DNA of 64,000 nt from CAKKQX01 sp963734595 (GCA_963734595.1 CAVTHV010000035.1:1-64000); one strand, 5' to 3'. Positions 15,580 to 23,840 are shown, numbered from the stretch's first letter. The notes: generated by a model not told the origin, from the sequence alone. Numbers and translations are program-made.

Positions 15580-15927
15580 ATGTTTCGCATCATCGACGCT
15601 CATGCGTCACATTCTTTGCGCGCTGCCTGCGGCACCTCTGTTCATGCGCAAGGCGTCGACGGTCGTCTGAAAAAAATCGCCGACCACGATAGACGCGTTA
15701 ACATCGCCTATCGCACGGACGCGGTCCCGTTTTCGTTCGTGAATGACAGTAAGCAAGTGGCTGGTTTTTCCATCGACTTGTGCAAGCGGGTGGTTAACTC
15801 GATCGAACGCCAGCTCAATGTCCAGAGCCTGAAGGTGAACTGGAGTGCATCGCCGTGGATTCGCGGAGTTCAGAAATTATCTGCCAGCACTTTCGTGCGA
15901 ACCCTGATTCCCGGATTTTTGTCTTGA
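15580..15927 (+). pseudogene. Truncated amino-acid ABC transporter binding protein
   Basis: ATG 15580 follows a good ribosome binding site (GAAAGGGAGA). Residues 22-90 (VDGRLKKIADHDRRVNIAYRTDAVPFSFVNDSKQVAGFSIDLCKRVVNSIE then QLNVQSLKVNW) match the start of GltI-type periplasmic glutamate/aspartate-binding proteins. Homology stops at about 15845. The rest of the frame reads into repeat family 2, so roughly two thirds of the protein is missing. No transporter partners are nearby. It is a fragment of a lost gene and probably not functional. Confidence 0.65.
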
Positions 15928-15956
15928 GCCGATCTGGCGGCGTATTATCCGAAGCG
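15915..15956 (+). repeat. Second repeat family, copy 2
   Basis: GGATTTTTGTCTTGAGCCGA followed by TCTGGCGGCGTATTATCCGA, nearly identical to 13771-13812. It marks the point where the binding-protein fragment loses homology. The following 15957-16170 holds no gene I can support. Confidence 0.65.
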
Positions 15957-16170
15957 ATGTAGCCGTAGCCCCCATGTTACTTCAACGGGGACATGATTTT
16001 ATGTTCAGAAGCGGCTTCAGTGAAACTCTTGAATTATTATGCGACTGTCAGCTGCGATGTCTTGATTTCTATGAGAAATGGAAACACCATGCCCATAATG
16101 CCAATTTACAAATCGGCTTTTAGGCCAACTACTTACGTTATGCGTCACATCTGAATTGGGAGGCCGATCG

Positions 16171-16791
16171 ATGACGGTACCGATGTGGATGCTGCTCGGG
16201 TTTGCAGGTTGGACAGTGGTTCTGCTGCTCGCCACGGTTGGCGTGTATCGCTGGAGCCGGATTCTCACCGGACGAATCCCGAAACACGGTTTCCCGGCGG
16301 ATCAGATCGAGGGAAACGACTGGTATCGGCGCTCGATGCGGGCTCACGCGAACTGCATCGAGAACCTTCCTGTGTTTGGAGCTATTGTGCTCGCGCTTTA
16401 CGTCAGTGGCGTCGGCGGGTCCACGGTAAACTATCTGTCGATAAGTGTTCTGGTTGCCCGCGTCATACAATCGTTGATCCACGTGTGTCTTGTGCAGACC
16501 AATGCCGTGGTAGCCGTTCGCTTCACGTTCTTTCTTGTCCAGGTCGTCAGCTTTCTAGCGCTTATCGTCATGATCGTCCGACAGACAGTGCTAGACCGTG
16601 ACGCATGCAAGGTGGACGCAGTTTGCGCGAGCGAGGTCAGAGACATGCTAAGACCTGCCGGTGCGAATGCTCGGATAACGTGCCGGCAGAGCGCCACGGC
16701 GATTCGCAAATCGCTCACAGGATGCATCCGGCTGAGCGGACGATCTTGCGTGTCACGTTCGAGCCATACGGGGCGGGATCGGGGACAATGA
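16171..16791 (+). CDS. MAPEG family membrane protein with an atypical tail
   Basis: The first about 140 residues form a four-helix MAPEG protein. Helix 1 is WMLLGFAGWTVVLLLATVGVYRW, the signature is WYRRSMRAHANCIENLPVFGAIVLAL (the usual R-x-x-x-N core), and helices follow at SISVLVARVIQSLIHVCL and FTFFLVQVVSFLALIVMI. The family includes glutathione-dependent detoxification enzymes. The last about 65 residues are Arg/Ser/Cys-rich and unlike MAPEG, so a stop may have been lost near 16600. ATG 16171 is preferred over the upstream ATG 16156. Confidence 0.75.
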   Translation: MTVPMWMLLGFAGWTVVLLLATVGVYRWSRILTGRIPKHGFPADQIEGNDWYRRSMRAHANCIENLPVFGAIVLALYVSGVGGSTVNYLSISVLVARVIQSLIHVCLVQTNAVVAVRFTFFLVQVVSFLALIVMIVRQTVLDRDACKVDAVCASEVRDMLRPAGANARITCRQSATAIRKSLTGCIRLSGRSCVSRSSHTGRDRGQ

Positions 16792-16847
16792 CGTGTGCAA
16801 CCGATCTTCAGCGCTCGAACGCAACGTTGGCGATGCTCTGTCAGTGA

Positions 16848-17359
16848 ACACCGGTTGAAGTTGCTGGTCTCGGTGTTGGCGATCGCGCTGTCGATTGGGT
16901 CATTGGGCCTCAAGGCGGGCGCACTACACTTCTGGACGTAAAGCGACGGACAACCGATTTCATTCAACAGGCAGAGCGGATAGGTACCGAAGGTGCCGCT
17001 CCAGAGCCTGATCACGATCCCGCGCTGTTGTTCCGTAGCGTTGAACAGAAGTTTGTCGCTGCCGATCCAAGTGTGCGCCTTCAGGGCGCTTGGATCTTTA
17101 CCGACATTCAGCAGGAGGAAGAACTGCTTGCTCGTGCGTTTAGTGCCCTGATCCAGACAAAGTTCACTTCGCCGTGTTTGGTGACTGGAAGCCCGATGTC
17201 TACGTGTTAGTCCGCCGGGAGGCGGATCGTCAATACCTTCTCGATCTATTCCGTGGTGAACCGTCTTCGCGCTTCACGTTCAAGAGGGGCAATGAAGGTA
17301 ACTTAACGGGGTCGGACCAGCGCAAGCCATTGATCTTGGGCAATAAGCCTCTCAAATAA
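16848..17359 (+). pseudogene. Decayed gene with a PD-(D/E)xK-like core
   Basis: After the TGA at 16845-16847 the frame stays open with protein-like composition: VEVAGLGVGDRAVDWVIGP, then RTTLLDVKRRTTDFIQQAER and LQGAWIFTDIQQEEELLARAF. A frameshift near 17165 leads into FGDWKPDVYVLVRREADRQYLLDLF and stop 17359. The VDWVI...LLDVKRR arrangement resembles the D-x(n)-(D/E)xK core of restriction-endonuclease-like folds. No start codon is available in the open part, so the N-terminus is lost or broken. Function is inference only. Confidence 0.45.
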
Positions 17360-17449
17360 CGGTCATCCAGAAGCTTAGAAGGGCGTTTTTATGGGGAAAA
17401 TTCCCATTCTAAGGATCTGATGCTCCACGCTCGCCACCATTTCCAACCC

Positions 17450-17492
17450 CAAGAAAAACGGAGATCGACGAATTTCTCCGTGACCTCCGTGT
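17450..17492. repeat. 43-bp direct repeat, left copy
   Basis: Identical or nearly identical to 18084-18126 and begins CAAGAAAAACGGAGATCGAC. It contains the word CTCCGTGACCTCCGTG, related to the A module of the composite repeat read on the other strand. The two copies bracket the DUF3330-like gene. Confidence 0.75.
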
Positions 17493-17758
17493 GCTCCGTG
17501 CGAAACCTGATTATTGAATTGTATTTCTTGGCGTTCCTTGGCGTTCCTTGGCGGCCTTGGCGGTTCAAAAGTCCAGGGAATGGGAAGTGGGCTTCTTTGT
17601 TTTTCCCCGTTTTCTGCGATCGATGTTTTGGCGTATAGTAAATCGTCATCGTGCGGATCGGTGTTAAACGTTTGCTTTGTCGGTTCTGCTTCCGAGGTTG
17701 CGAAAATGGGCTGTAGCGGTTTTCTGCTTTAGTCTGAGTCGTCGAAGGAGGTGCTGAC

Positions 17759-17950
17759 ATGATTGAAACAACGAAACGTCCAGCCGTCGAGCTGGTGAAA
17801 TGCGAGGTTTGCCTCAAGGAAGTACCGAAATCCGCGGCGAAAAACGCGGAAGTGCAGGACTACGTGGCCTATTTTTGCGGCCTGGACTGCTACGAGACGT
17901 GGGAAGAAGAGCAGAGGAAGGAAAAGACGCAGGAGGCCGGCGAGCAATAG
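17759..17950 (+). CDS. Small zinc-finger-like protein, DUF3330 type
   Basis: 63 residues. VKCEVCLKEVPKSAA supplies a C-x-x-C pair and YVAYFCGLDCYETWEEEQ a C-x3-C pair, so a single zinc site is likely. The layout matches DUF3330-like proteins; the role is unknown. A strong AAGGAGGTG at 17745-17753 sets the start. The gene is flanked by the 43-bp direct repeats. Confidence 0.75.
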   Translation: MIETTKRPAVELVKCEVCLKEVPKSAAKNAEVQDYVAYFCGLDCYETWEEEQRKEKTQEAGEQ

Positions 17951-18083
17951 CCGCTGATCGGTCGGCACCGTATGACCGACGGCCATATCCGGGTCTGATC
18001 GCGCAACGTATTGATCTTGGGCGATAAGGCCCCAGGATAGGGATAATTGAGGGGTTAGGCGGCGCATTTTCATAGTACGGCAC

Positions 18084-18126
18084 CAAGAAAAACGGAGATC
18101 GACGAATTTCTCCGTGACCTCCGTGT
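18084..18126. repeat. 43-bp direct repeat, right copy
   Basis: Second copy of the repeat at 17450-17492, in the same orientation. The intervening 590 bp carry the DUF3330-like gene. Confidence 0.75.
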
Positions 18127-18193
18127 TCCTTGGTAATTGAGTGATTAAGTGATTGAGTAATTAGTGAATCGTGAGCGGTGAGCTGTTAATCTA

Positions 18194-18285
18194 ATTCTGT
18201 TTTTCCTCTGTTTCCTCTGTTTCCTCTGTGTCCTCTGTGTCCTCTGTGTCCTCTGTGTCCTCTGTGTCCTCTGTGTCTCCGCTTT
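18194..18285 (-). repeat. Composite repeat A module, inverted, with about nine 9-mers
   Basis: Nine or so tandem copies of TCCTCTGTG or TTTCCTCTG end in TCTCCGCTTT, the reverse complement of AAAGCGGAGA. It lies just downstream of the minus-strand dehydrogenase gene, so relative to that gene it has the same orientation as the plus-strand copies have to theirs. Confidence 0.8.
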
Positions 18286-18334
18286 AGATCTTCTTGGCGT
18301 GCTTGGCGTCTTGGCGGTAAATCTGGTTTTACCC

Positions 18335-19324
18335 TTACAACCCAGCCCGGCTCTTCCCCTTCACCGCTTTGTTCACCACATTGATCGGCCATTCCCCCGA
18401 CAGCACCCGCCGCACTTCGTTCGGCGCGCCTTCCTGCAGTCCCACCATCGCCTGTTCGCTGTACCACGCGGCATGCGGATTGATGATCACGTTCTCGCGC
18501 CCGCGCAGCGGGTGAGGGTTGGGCAGCGGTTCCGGGTCCGTCGTGTCGACCGCGCAGCCGCCGATTTTCTTCGCGTCGAGCGCGCGCACCAGCGCATCGG
18601 TGTCGATCAGCGGCCCGCGGCCGCAGTTGATCAGCACCGCTTTCGGCTTCATCAGGCCGAAGGTCTCGTCGTTCATCATCTTGCGTGTCTGCGGCATCAG
18701 CGGCGCGTGCAGCGACACGTAATCCGACTGCTTGAGCAGGTCGTTCAGCTCGACCTTCGTGCCGGGCACGTCGAACTGGCCCTGTTTGACGAACGGATCG
18801 GCATACAGCACTTTCATGCCGAACGCCGCGGCGCGCACCGCGACCGCGCGCGAGATGTTGCCGAAGCCGACCAGCCCCAGCGTGCTGCCGGCGAGGCGGA
18901 ACATCGGCTTGCCGGGCGGCACCGCCCAGGTCCCGGCGCGCACCTGCCGGTCGTAGAAGGTGATCTTGCGCGCGGCGGACAGCAGCAGCGCCATCGTGTG
19001 CTCGGCGACTTCCTCGATGCAGTAGGTCGGATTGTTGGTGACGATGATGCCGGCGGCCGTCGCGGCCTCGAGGTCGATCGTGTCCACGCCGATGCCGTAA
19101 CGCGCGATGATCTTGCACTTGGGCATCTTCGCCATCACGTCCGCGGTGATCGGGCCGGCGTAGGTGTTGAGCAGGGCCACGCAGTCGGCGGCCTGCGCGA
19201 TGAATTCATCGGGCTTCTTGGTCTGCAGCGGAACCAGGTCCACATCGGCGCCCAGAATTTTTCTTTCCACGTCCACGGATTCCCAGACGTAGTCGGTGAG
19301 TACCACTTTCGTTTTTGCAGCCAT
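18335..19324 (-). CDS. D-2-hydroxyacid dehydrogenase (phosphoglycerate dehydrogenase-like)
   Basis: 329 residues with a split catalytic domain around an NAD-binding domain. The Rossmann loop is TLGLVGFGNISRAVAVR near residue 150. The active-site Arg lies in NCGRGPLIDTDAL, the acidic residue in the VDTTDPEPLP segment and the His in INPHAAWYSEQA. The family reduces 2-keto acids with NADH, or the reverse. A second member lies immediately upstream (19.6-20.6 kb) with catabolic genes, so a shared degradation pathway is plausible. Start ATG 19324. Confidence 0.9.
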   Translation of the reverse strand: MAAKTKVVLTDYVWESVDVERKILGADVDLVPLQTKKPDEFIAQAADCVALLNTYAGPITADVMAKMPKCKIIARYGIGVDTIDLEAATAAGIIVTNNPTYCIEEVAEHTMALLLSAARKITFYDRQVRAGTWAVPPGKPMFRLAGSTLGLVGFGNISRAVAVRAAAFGMKVLYADPFVKQGQFDVPGTKVELNDLLKQSDYVSLHAPLMPQTRKMMNDETFGLMKPKAVLINCGRGPLIDTDALVRALDAKKIGGCAVDTTDPEPLPNPHPLRGRENVIINPHAAWYSEQAMVGLQEGAPNEVRRVLSGEWPINVVNKAVKGKSRAGL

Positions 19325-19602
19325 GTCGATTTCCTTTTTAATTTACAAACGGCAAATCAGCCACAGACAATACCATCAGCCACAGACGATCATTCGCACA
19401 GACAAAACCCATGAGCCACAGAAATCATGACAGACAACCCATAGCCACAATAACACAGAGATTGAAAAATCATTAGAATAACAACAATTATGTGTAACGG
19501 TAACGCATGAAACATATGGTCTTTGATGACTCGGGAATTTCGAATTTCTCTGTGTTCTCTGTGCTCTCTGTGGCTAATGTTTTTCAGGTTTTCGCACCGC
19601 AG
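19325..19602. other. Intergenic region with AGCCACAGA-type words
   Basis: Between 19360 and 19460 the word AGCCACAGA recurs irregularly, and 19550-19577 contains TCTCTGTGTTCTCTGTGCTC, ending CTCTGTGGCTAAT. These are related to, but distinct from, the A module. No gene is seen. Confidence 0.5.
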
Positions 19603-20592
19603 TTACTTCGCCGCGCCGTAGATTTCCGGATTCCAGCAGTTCGGCGGCTGCTTGCCTTCCAGCAGCGCGAGGATGTTGTCGGCCACGACGTTGGCCATGG
19701 TTTCGCGCACTTCCTTGATCGCGCTGCCCATGTGCGGGGTCAGCACGACGTTGGGCATCGTGAACAGCTCGGGATCGGGATGCGGCTCGTTTTCGTAGAC
19801 GTCGAGCCCGGCGCCGGCGATGCGCTTGTCCTTGAGCGCGCGCACCAGCGCCTTTTCGTCGACGATGGGGCCGCGCGCGGTATTGACGAGGTAGGCCGTC
19901 GGTTTCATCAGGCCGAACTGCGCGGTCGCTGAACAGGTGCCGGGTCTCGGGCGTGAGCTTGAGGTTGATCGACACGATGTCCGACCTCGACAGCAGTTCG
20001 TCGAACGGCACCCAGGTCATGTCGAGCGCTTTCTCTTCGCTTTCGGGCCGGCGCGTGCGGGTGTGGTAAAGCGTTTTCATCTTGAAGCCGCGGGCGCGCG
20101 AGGCCATCGCGTGGCCGATGCCGCCCATGCCGACGATGCCCAGCGTCTTGCCGGTGACGGTGCCGCCTTCGAGGTACGAGGACTGCGAGCCCGGAAACAC
20201 GCCGGTGCGGATCAGGCGGTCGCCTTCCGTCACCCGGCGCACGACCGACAGCAGCAGCGCCCAGGCGATGTCGGAGGTCGCGTCATCGAGCAGCATCGCG
20301 GGGATCGTCGTCACCGGGATCTTGCGCGCCGTCGCGGCGGCGATGTCGATGTCGGCGGGCGTGATGGTCATCGACGCCACCGCCTTGAGCTTGGGATTGG
20401 CCTCGATGACCTCGCGCGGCACGCGATCGTGCAGGAGGCAGAACAGGATGTCGCATTCCTTCGCCGCGGCGATCAGCTCGTCCTTGGTCATGATATGCAC
20501 CGCGTCGGGTTCCATTTCACGTCCGCGACTTTTTGCAGGCGGGCGATCGCGCTTTGCGCTACGGGCTGGGTGATGTATATGCGGGGTCGCAT
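19603..20592 (-). CDS. Second D-2-hydroxyacid dehydrogenase (two frameshifts)
   Basis: The gene starts at ATG 20592 (MRPRIYITQPVAQSAIARLQK). The frame breaks at about 20515 in an AAA run; adding one A joins ADVK to MEPDAVHIMTKDEL. The middle holds the Rossmann loop LGIVGMGGIGHAMASRARG. A second break near 19915 leads to the last frame with FGLMKPTAYLVNTARGPIVDEKAL, DVYENEPHPDPELF and LTPHMGSAIKEVRE, which carry the catalytic Arg, Glu and His. All functional parts are present, so the breaks look like read errors. NAD(P)-dependent 2-keto acid reduction is expected. Confidence 0.85.
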
Positions 20593-20618
20593 CGGATTAT
20601 CCTGTTGAATGCCGATAA

Positions 20619-20720
20619 AAACGTTAGACTTAGACAGGATTTACAGGATGATCAGGATTCGAATCAAAAACATCAAACGAATCATGTAAGATCTTGTTGA
20701 TCCTGTCTATGATTGTTCGA
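20619..20720. repeat. Imperfect inverted repeat of the ACAGGAT type
   Basis: AGACAGGATTTACAGGATGA at the left and GATCTTGTTGATCCTGTCTA at the right are partly complementary around a spacer with repeated GAATC/AATCA words. It lies between two minus-strand genes. Distinct from the A/B modules. Confidence 0.55.
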
Positions 20721-20801
20721 TCCTGGCGCAGATGGGGCAGACAGTGAGCGAAGCGCCGCCCTGACCATTCACTATTTACCATTCACCATTTCCCGCGAAG
20801 C

Positions 20802-22097
20802 TCAGCGCATCCAGCGCACCACGCCGGCGACGCCGTCGACGGAGATGCGGGCGCCGTCCGGGATGCGCTGGGTCGCTTCGTAGACCCCGAGCACCATCGG
20901 AATGCCGCGTTCGCGCGCAAGCGAGGCGAGGTGGGACGTGCTGCCGCCGCGCTCGGCGACGACACCGGCCACGTTCGGCAGGATATGGGAGAGGGCCGGT
21001 CCGGCGACCTTGGTCACCAGGATGTCTCCGGGACCGACGCGCTCGAGCTCGCATTCGCAGTTGACGATGCGGGCGAGCCCTTCGCCCCAGCCGATGCCGG
21101 CGGGGTGGCCGCTCAGGCGCGGATGGTGCATCCACACCGGATCGGGCTCGCGCGCCGCTTCCATGTGCAGCGGACGCGACTGCACCAGCTTGAAGCCGGC
21201 GTCGTCCATCGCCCATTCGATTTCCACCGGCATGCCCATCAGGTCCTCGGCGCGGCGCAGCAGTCCGGAGAGCTCGAGGATCTGCTTCGCCTTGAGGCAG
21301 GGTTTGTTCATCAGCGCCTTGGTCACGCGCCTGGTGGACGGCTCGGCATGAACGTGACAGCCGACCGTGTGGTCCTTGCGGCCGGCGAAAATTTCGAGGA
21401 TCTTGCCTTCCTTGCTGACGACGTAACGGTCGGGCGTGACTTCGCCCTGCGCGATGGCGGAACCGAGGCCCCAGGTCGCGCTCATCAGCATGTCGCCATC
21501 GGCGGTCTTGCTCAGGCCGCCGCCGGAAACGCTCGCGGATATCAGCGGCTGCACCAGCACCGCCATCGCGGTCTCGGCGGCATCGATGTTATTGGTGGCC
21601 ATGTAACGCAGGGCGCGCGTCATCCACAGCGCGGCCCAGCACGAGCGCACGGCGGTGATGAAGTCGGATTCGGTTTCGAGGCCGATGAAACTCTCGAACT
21701 GGCCGGCGAAGCTGGAACCGTAACGGTCTTCGACCAGCGCCGAGGAGCGCACGCAGGTCAGCGCGCCGGTGCGGGCGCTGAGATCGCGCCAGGCGGCGAG
21801 CAGGGGCTCCAGGATTTCCGGGATGATGGGCTGATCCATCAGGCCCAGTTTCAGGTTCAGCGCGGCGCGGCGCGCCGTGGGGCTGTCCTTGCTGGAAAAT
21901 ACGTTGCGCGCATCGTCCTGCAGGCCCAGCGCGGCAACCTGCGCGCGATAGGCTGCGGCATCGAGGCAGACGCCGTCCGGTATCGGCAGTCCGGCGCGGC
22001 CGAGCGCCGCCTGGTTGGCGGCCTTGGGACCGAACCGCGCAGCGTCGCACGCTTCGGGAGAATTCAACGGAACTACGAATTGTGTCATTACAGCCAT
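20802..22097 (-). CDS. PEP-synthase-like protein: ATP-binding plus phosphohistidine domain
   Basis: 431 residues. Residues about 15-310 are a PEP/pyruvate-dikinase ATP-grasp domain (GPKAANQAALGRAGLPIPDG, TCVRSSALVEDRYGSSFAGQFESF, VEIEWAMDDAGFKLVQSRPL). Residues about 345-431 are the swivelling phosphohistidine domain, with His389 in GGSTSHLASLARERGIP. The C-terminal PEP/pyruvate barrel of true PEP synthases is missing, so an unusual phosphotransfer to another acceptor, or a partner protein, is needed. The M24 gene lies directly upstream on the same strand, separated by a terminator-like hairpin. Confidence 0.82.
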   Translation of the reverse strand: MAVMTQFVVPLNSPEACDAARFGPKAANQAALGRAGLPIPDGVCLDAAAYRAQVAALGLQDDARNVFSSKDSPTARRAALNLKLGLMDQPIIPEILEPLLAAWRDLSARTGALTCVRSSALVEDRYGSSFAGQFESFIGLETESDFITAVRSCWAALWMTRALRYMATNNIDAAETAMAVLVQPLISASVSGGGLSKTADGDMLMSATWGLGSAIAQGEVTPDRYVVSKEGKILEIFAGRKDHTVGCHVHAEPSTRRVTKALMNKPCLKAKQILELSGLLRRAEDLMGMPVEIEWAMDDAGFKLVQSRPLHMEAAREPDPVWMHHPRLSGHPAGIGWGEGLARIVNCECELERVGPGDILVTKVAGPALSHILPNVAGVVAERGGSTSHLASLARERGIPMVLGVYEATQRIPDGARISVDGVAGVVRWMR

Positions 22098-22136
22098 TCC
22101 TCAATTGGGACCGGTGGCCTGGTCGGCCGTCTATAG

Positions 22137-22170
22137 AAAAGCGCCGCGGTGCTTCACGCACCGCGGCCTG
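22137..22170 (-). terminator. Terminator-like hairpin between M24 and PEP-synthase-like genes
   Basis: On the minus strand GCCGCGGTGC and GCACCGCGGC form a perfect 10-bp stem around GTGAA, followed by GCTTTTC. It would end or attenuate transcription coming from the M24 gene before the PEP-synthase-like gene. Confidence 0.65.
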
Positions 22171-22199
22171 TTTCCGGTTCCAGTTGCTATCGATGTTGC

Positions 22200-23477
22200 T
22201 CAGGTGCCCGGGCGCTTCCCGAAATTGCAGTAGCCGGGCATCGGGTCCACCACCGTGATCTGCTCGACCGGGAAGTTGGACACGATTTCGACGCTGTCCT
22301 TGTGCACGATCAGCATCTCTTCGATCCGCACGCCCCACTGATGCGACTTGCCGTGTTGCGTCTCGAGCGCGAAGGTCATGCCTTCCTTGATCTCGATCGG
22401 GTGATCCAGCGACCAGATGCGCGAGATGACCGGCTGGTCGTACTGGGCGAGCCCAAGACCGTGACCCCACAGGTTGGCTGCGGCCTGATCTTCTTCCTCG
22501 TAACCCCAGGCTTCCTTGGCAGACGGCCATTTCGACGCGATGTCGCGGGTGGTGCAGCCGGCTTTCACCGCCTTGATCGAGTCGTAGAGCCACTTCAGCG
22601 CGATCGCGTAGTAATCTTTCTGCTCCTGGTTCGGCTCCCGGCCGACCATGTAGGTGCGGTAGTAGCACGACTTGTAGCCGTTCCACGTCAGCGCCGCGAG
22701 GTCCATGAACACCATGTCGCCGGGCTTGATGATGCGGTCGGAGAAATTGCGCCAGTTGGGCCAGGTGTTGAGGCCGGAGGAGACGATCACGTCCTCGACG
22801 TCTTCCATGCCCGGAATGTCGTAGAGGAATTTCATGATGTGCGCGGTCAGCTGGTTTTCGGTCAGCCCCGGCTTCAGGAATTTCATGAATTCCCAGTGCG
22901 CGGCGTCGCCGATGGCGCCGACCTGGCGGAAGCATTCCTGCTCGTCCTGGTTTTTGACCGCGCGCGCTTCCATCATCGGCGTCATGCCGTCGGCCCAGTC
23001 GATCTTGGCGTCCTTGAACGCCTGGATCATGTTGATGTCGACGAAGTCCACGCCGAGCTTGCCGCCCGCGCAGTTGGCTTTTTTCATTTCCTGCACGACG
23101 GCGTTGGTGAACTTCTTGACCTGCTGGGTCGAGGCGGGGCCCGCCGCGCCCTTGATCCAGGCGTAGGAATAGCGGATGTGGTCCTTCGGGATCCACGGCG
23201 AATGCTTCTCGATGTGCTCGCCGATGTCGCCCTGCTCGAACAGCACCGGCGCGTCATCGCCGCACAGCATCGCATAGCGCAGGCCGGGCTTCAGCTTGTT
23301 CCAGCCCGGGGTGAGGGTGGCGGTCACGTAGCGGACGTTCTCATCGTACATGAGCAGCATCGCGCTCAGTCCATGCTCCTTCATTTTTGCGCGTGCGCGC
23401 TCCAAGCGGTATTTACGCAGCCGGTCCCAATTGATGCGTTCCTGCCAATCGAGGCCTACCATGCCGACATTTGCCAT
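22200..23477 (-). CDS. M24-family (aminopeptidase P / DddP-like) protein, variant metal site
   Basis: 425 residues. Residues 18-150 form the creatinase/prolidase N-terminal domain; 170-415 are the pita-bread fold. Expected metal ligands: D259 in FMDLAALTWNGY, then C271 where family enzymes have Asp (SCYYRT in place of SDxTRT), H339 in WGHGLGLAQYD, E372 and E386. Loss of the second Asp suggests a changed or absent metal centre, as in creatinase. DMSP lyase DddP is also an M24 member, so a non-peptidase carbon-bond lyase or hydrolase is possible. AGGAG precedes the ATG. Confidence 0.82.
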   Translation of the reverse strand: MANVGMVGLDWQERINWDRLRKYRLERARAKMKEHGLSAMLLMYDENVRYVTATLTPGWNKLKPGLRYAMLCGDDAPVLFEQGDIGEHIEKHSPWIPKDHIRYSYAWIKGAAGPASTQQVKKFTNAVVQEMKKANCAGGKLGVDFVDINMIQAFKDAKIDWADGMTPMMEARAVKNQDEQECFRQVGAIGDAAHWEFMKFLKPGLTENQLTAHIMKFLYDIPGMEDVEDVIVSSGLNTWPNWRNFSDRIIKPGDMVFMDLAALTWNGYKSCYYRTYMVGREPNQEQKDYYAIALKWLYDSIKAVKAGCTTRDIASKWPSAKEAWGYEEEDQAAANLWGHGLGLAQYDQPVISRIWSLDHPIEIKEGMTFALETQHGKSHQWGVRIEEMLIVHKDSVEIVSNFPVEQITVVDPMPGYCNFGKRPGT

Positions 23478-23491
23478 TTTTGATCTCCTGG

Positions 23492-23641
23492 TTAGATGTT
23501 AAGGGCCGGCACGAACGCTTTGGTCTGGCGCGTGCCTGCCGTATTGAATGCTGCGCCGGTGAGCCCCGGCGAAAGGCGTTGATTCATGTCGATCGGGTCA
23601 GCCACGATCAGCCCTGTTCCCGTGAGGGAAGGGTAATTCAT
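23492..23641 (-). CDS. Possible 49-residue leader ORF before the M24 gene
   Basis: ATG 23641 is preceded by GAAGGA, and the stop lies 14 bp before the M24 start codon. Composition is protein-like (LTGTGLIVADPIDMNQRLSPGL) but no family is recognised. It could be a small co-transcribed protein or chance. Confidence 0.3.
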   Translation of the reverse strand: MNYPSLTGTGLIVADPIDMNQRLSPGLTGAAFNTAGTRQTKAFVPALNI

Positions 23642-23753
23642 GCATAGGGAATCCTTCTTCGAGGAATTGGTAATTAAGGAGCGGATTTGACGAAAATACA
23701 ACGTTGAAAACTAGCATGTGCACGTTAAAAACTCAAGTTTGCGGCGGTGTTTT

Positions 23754-23767
23754 TTGATATGCATCAA
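23754..23767. promoter_or_regulatory. Perfect FNR/Anr-type box
   Basis: TTGATATGCATCAA fits TTGAT-N4-ATCAA exactly. It lies 277 bp upstream of the M24 start and 74 bp past the receptor gene stop, so it could drive the M24 and PEP-synthase-like genes under low oxygen. Distance to a promoter is not known. Confidence 0.5.
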
Positions 23768-23800
23768 CAGCGCCGCACCCCTGGCCTGCAAACGAATCAT

Positions 23801-23833
23801 GCCGCCGCCGGAAACACCTGTCCCGGCGGCGGC
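23801..23833 (-). terminator. GC hairpin after the Bug receptor gene
   Basis: GCCGCCGCCGG (23801-23811) pairs with CCGGCGGCGGC (23823-23833). It begins 7 bp past the receptor stop on the minus strand. No T tract, so termination efficiency is uncertain. Confidence 0.5.
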
Positions 23834-23840
23834 GCATGGC

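Noticed and set aside
16136..16142. GTTATGC before the MAPEG gene as an attC right core
   Set aside because: It equals the attC3 core, but no matching RYYYAAC core or paired arms lie within 150 bp upstream.
16845..16847. A second in-frame TGA, before the nuclease-like relic, as possible selenocysteine
   Set aside because: No hairpin of SECIS geometry follows, the upstream frame looks non-coding (antisense-like tail of the MAPEG region), and the gene is damaged elsewhere.
18194..18285. CRISPR-like short tandem repeat
   Set aside because: The 9-mers are directly adjacent with no spacers and no cas genes are nearby; it is part of the composite repeat.
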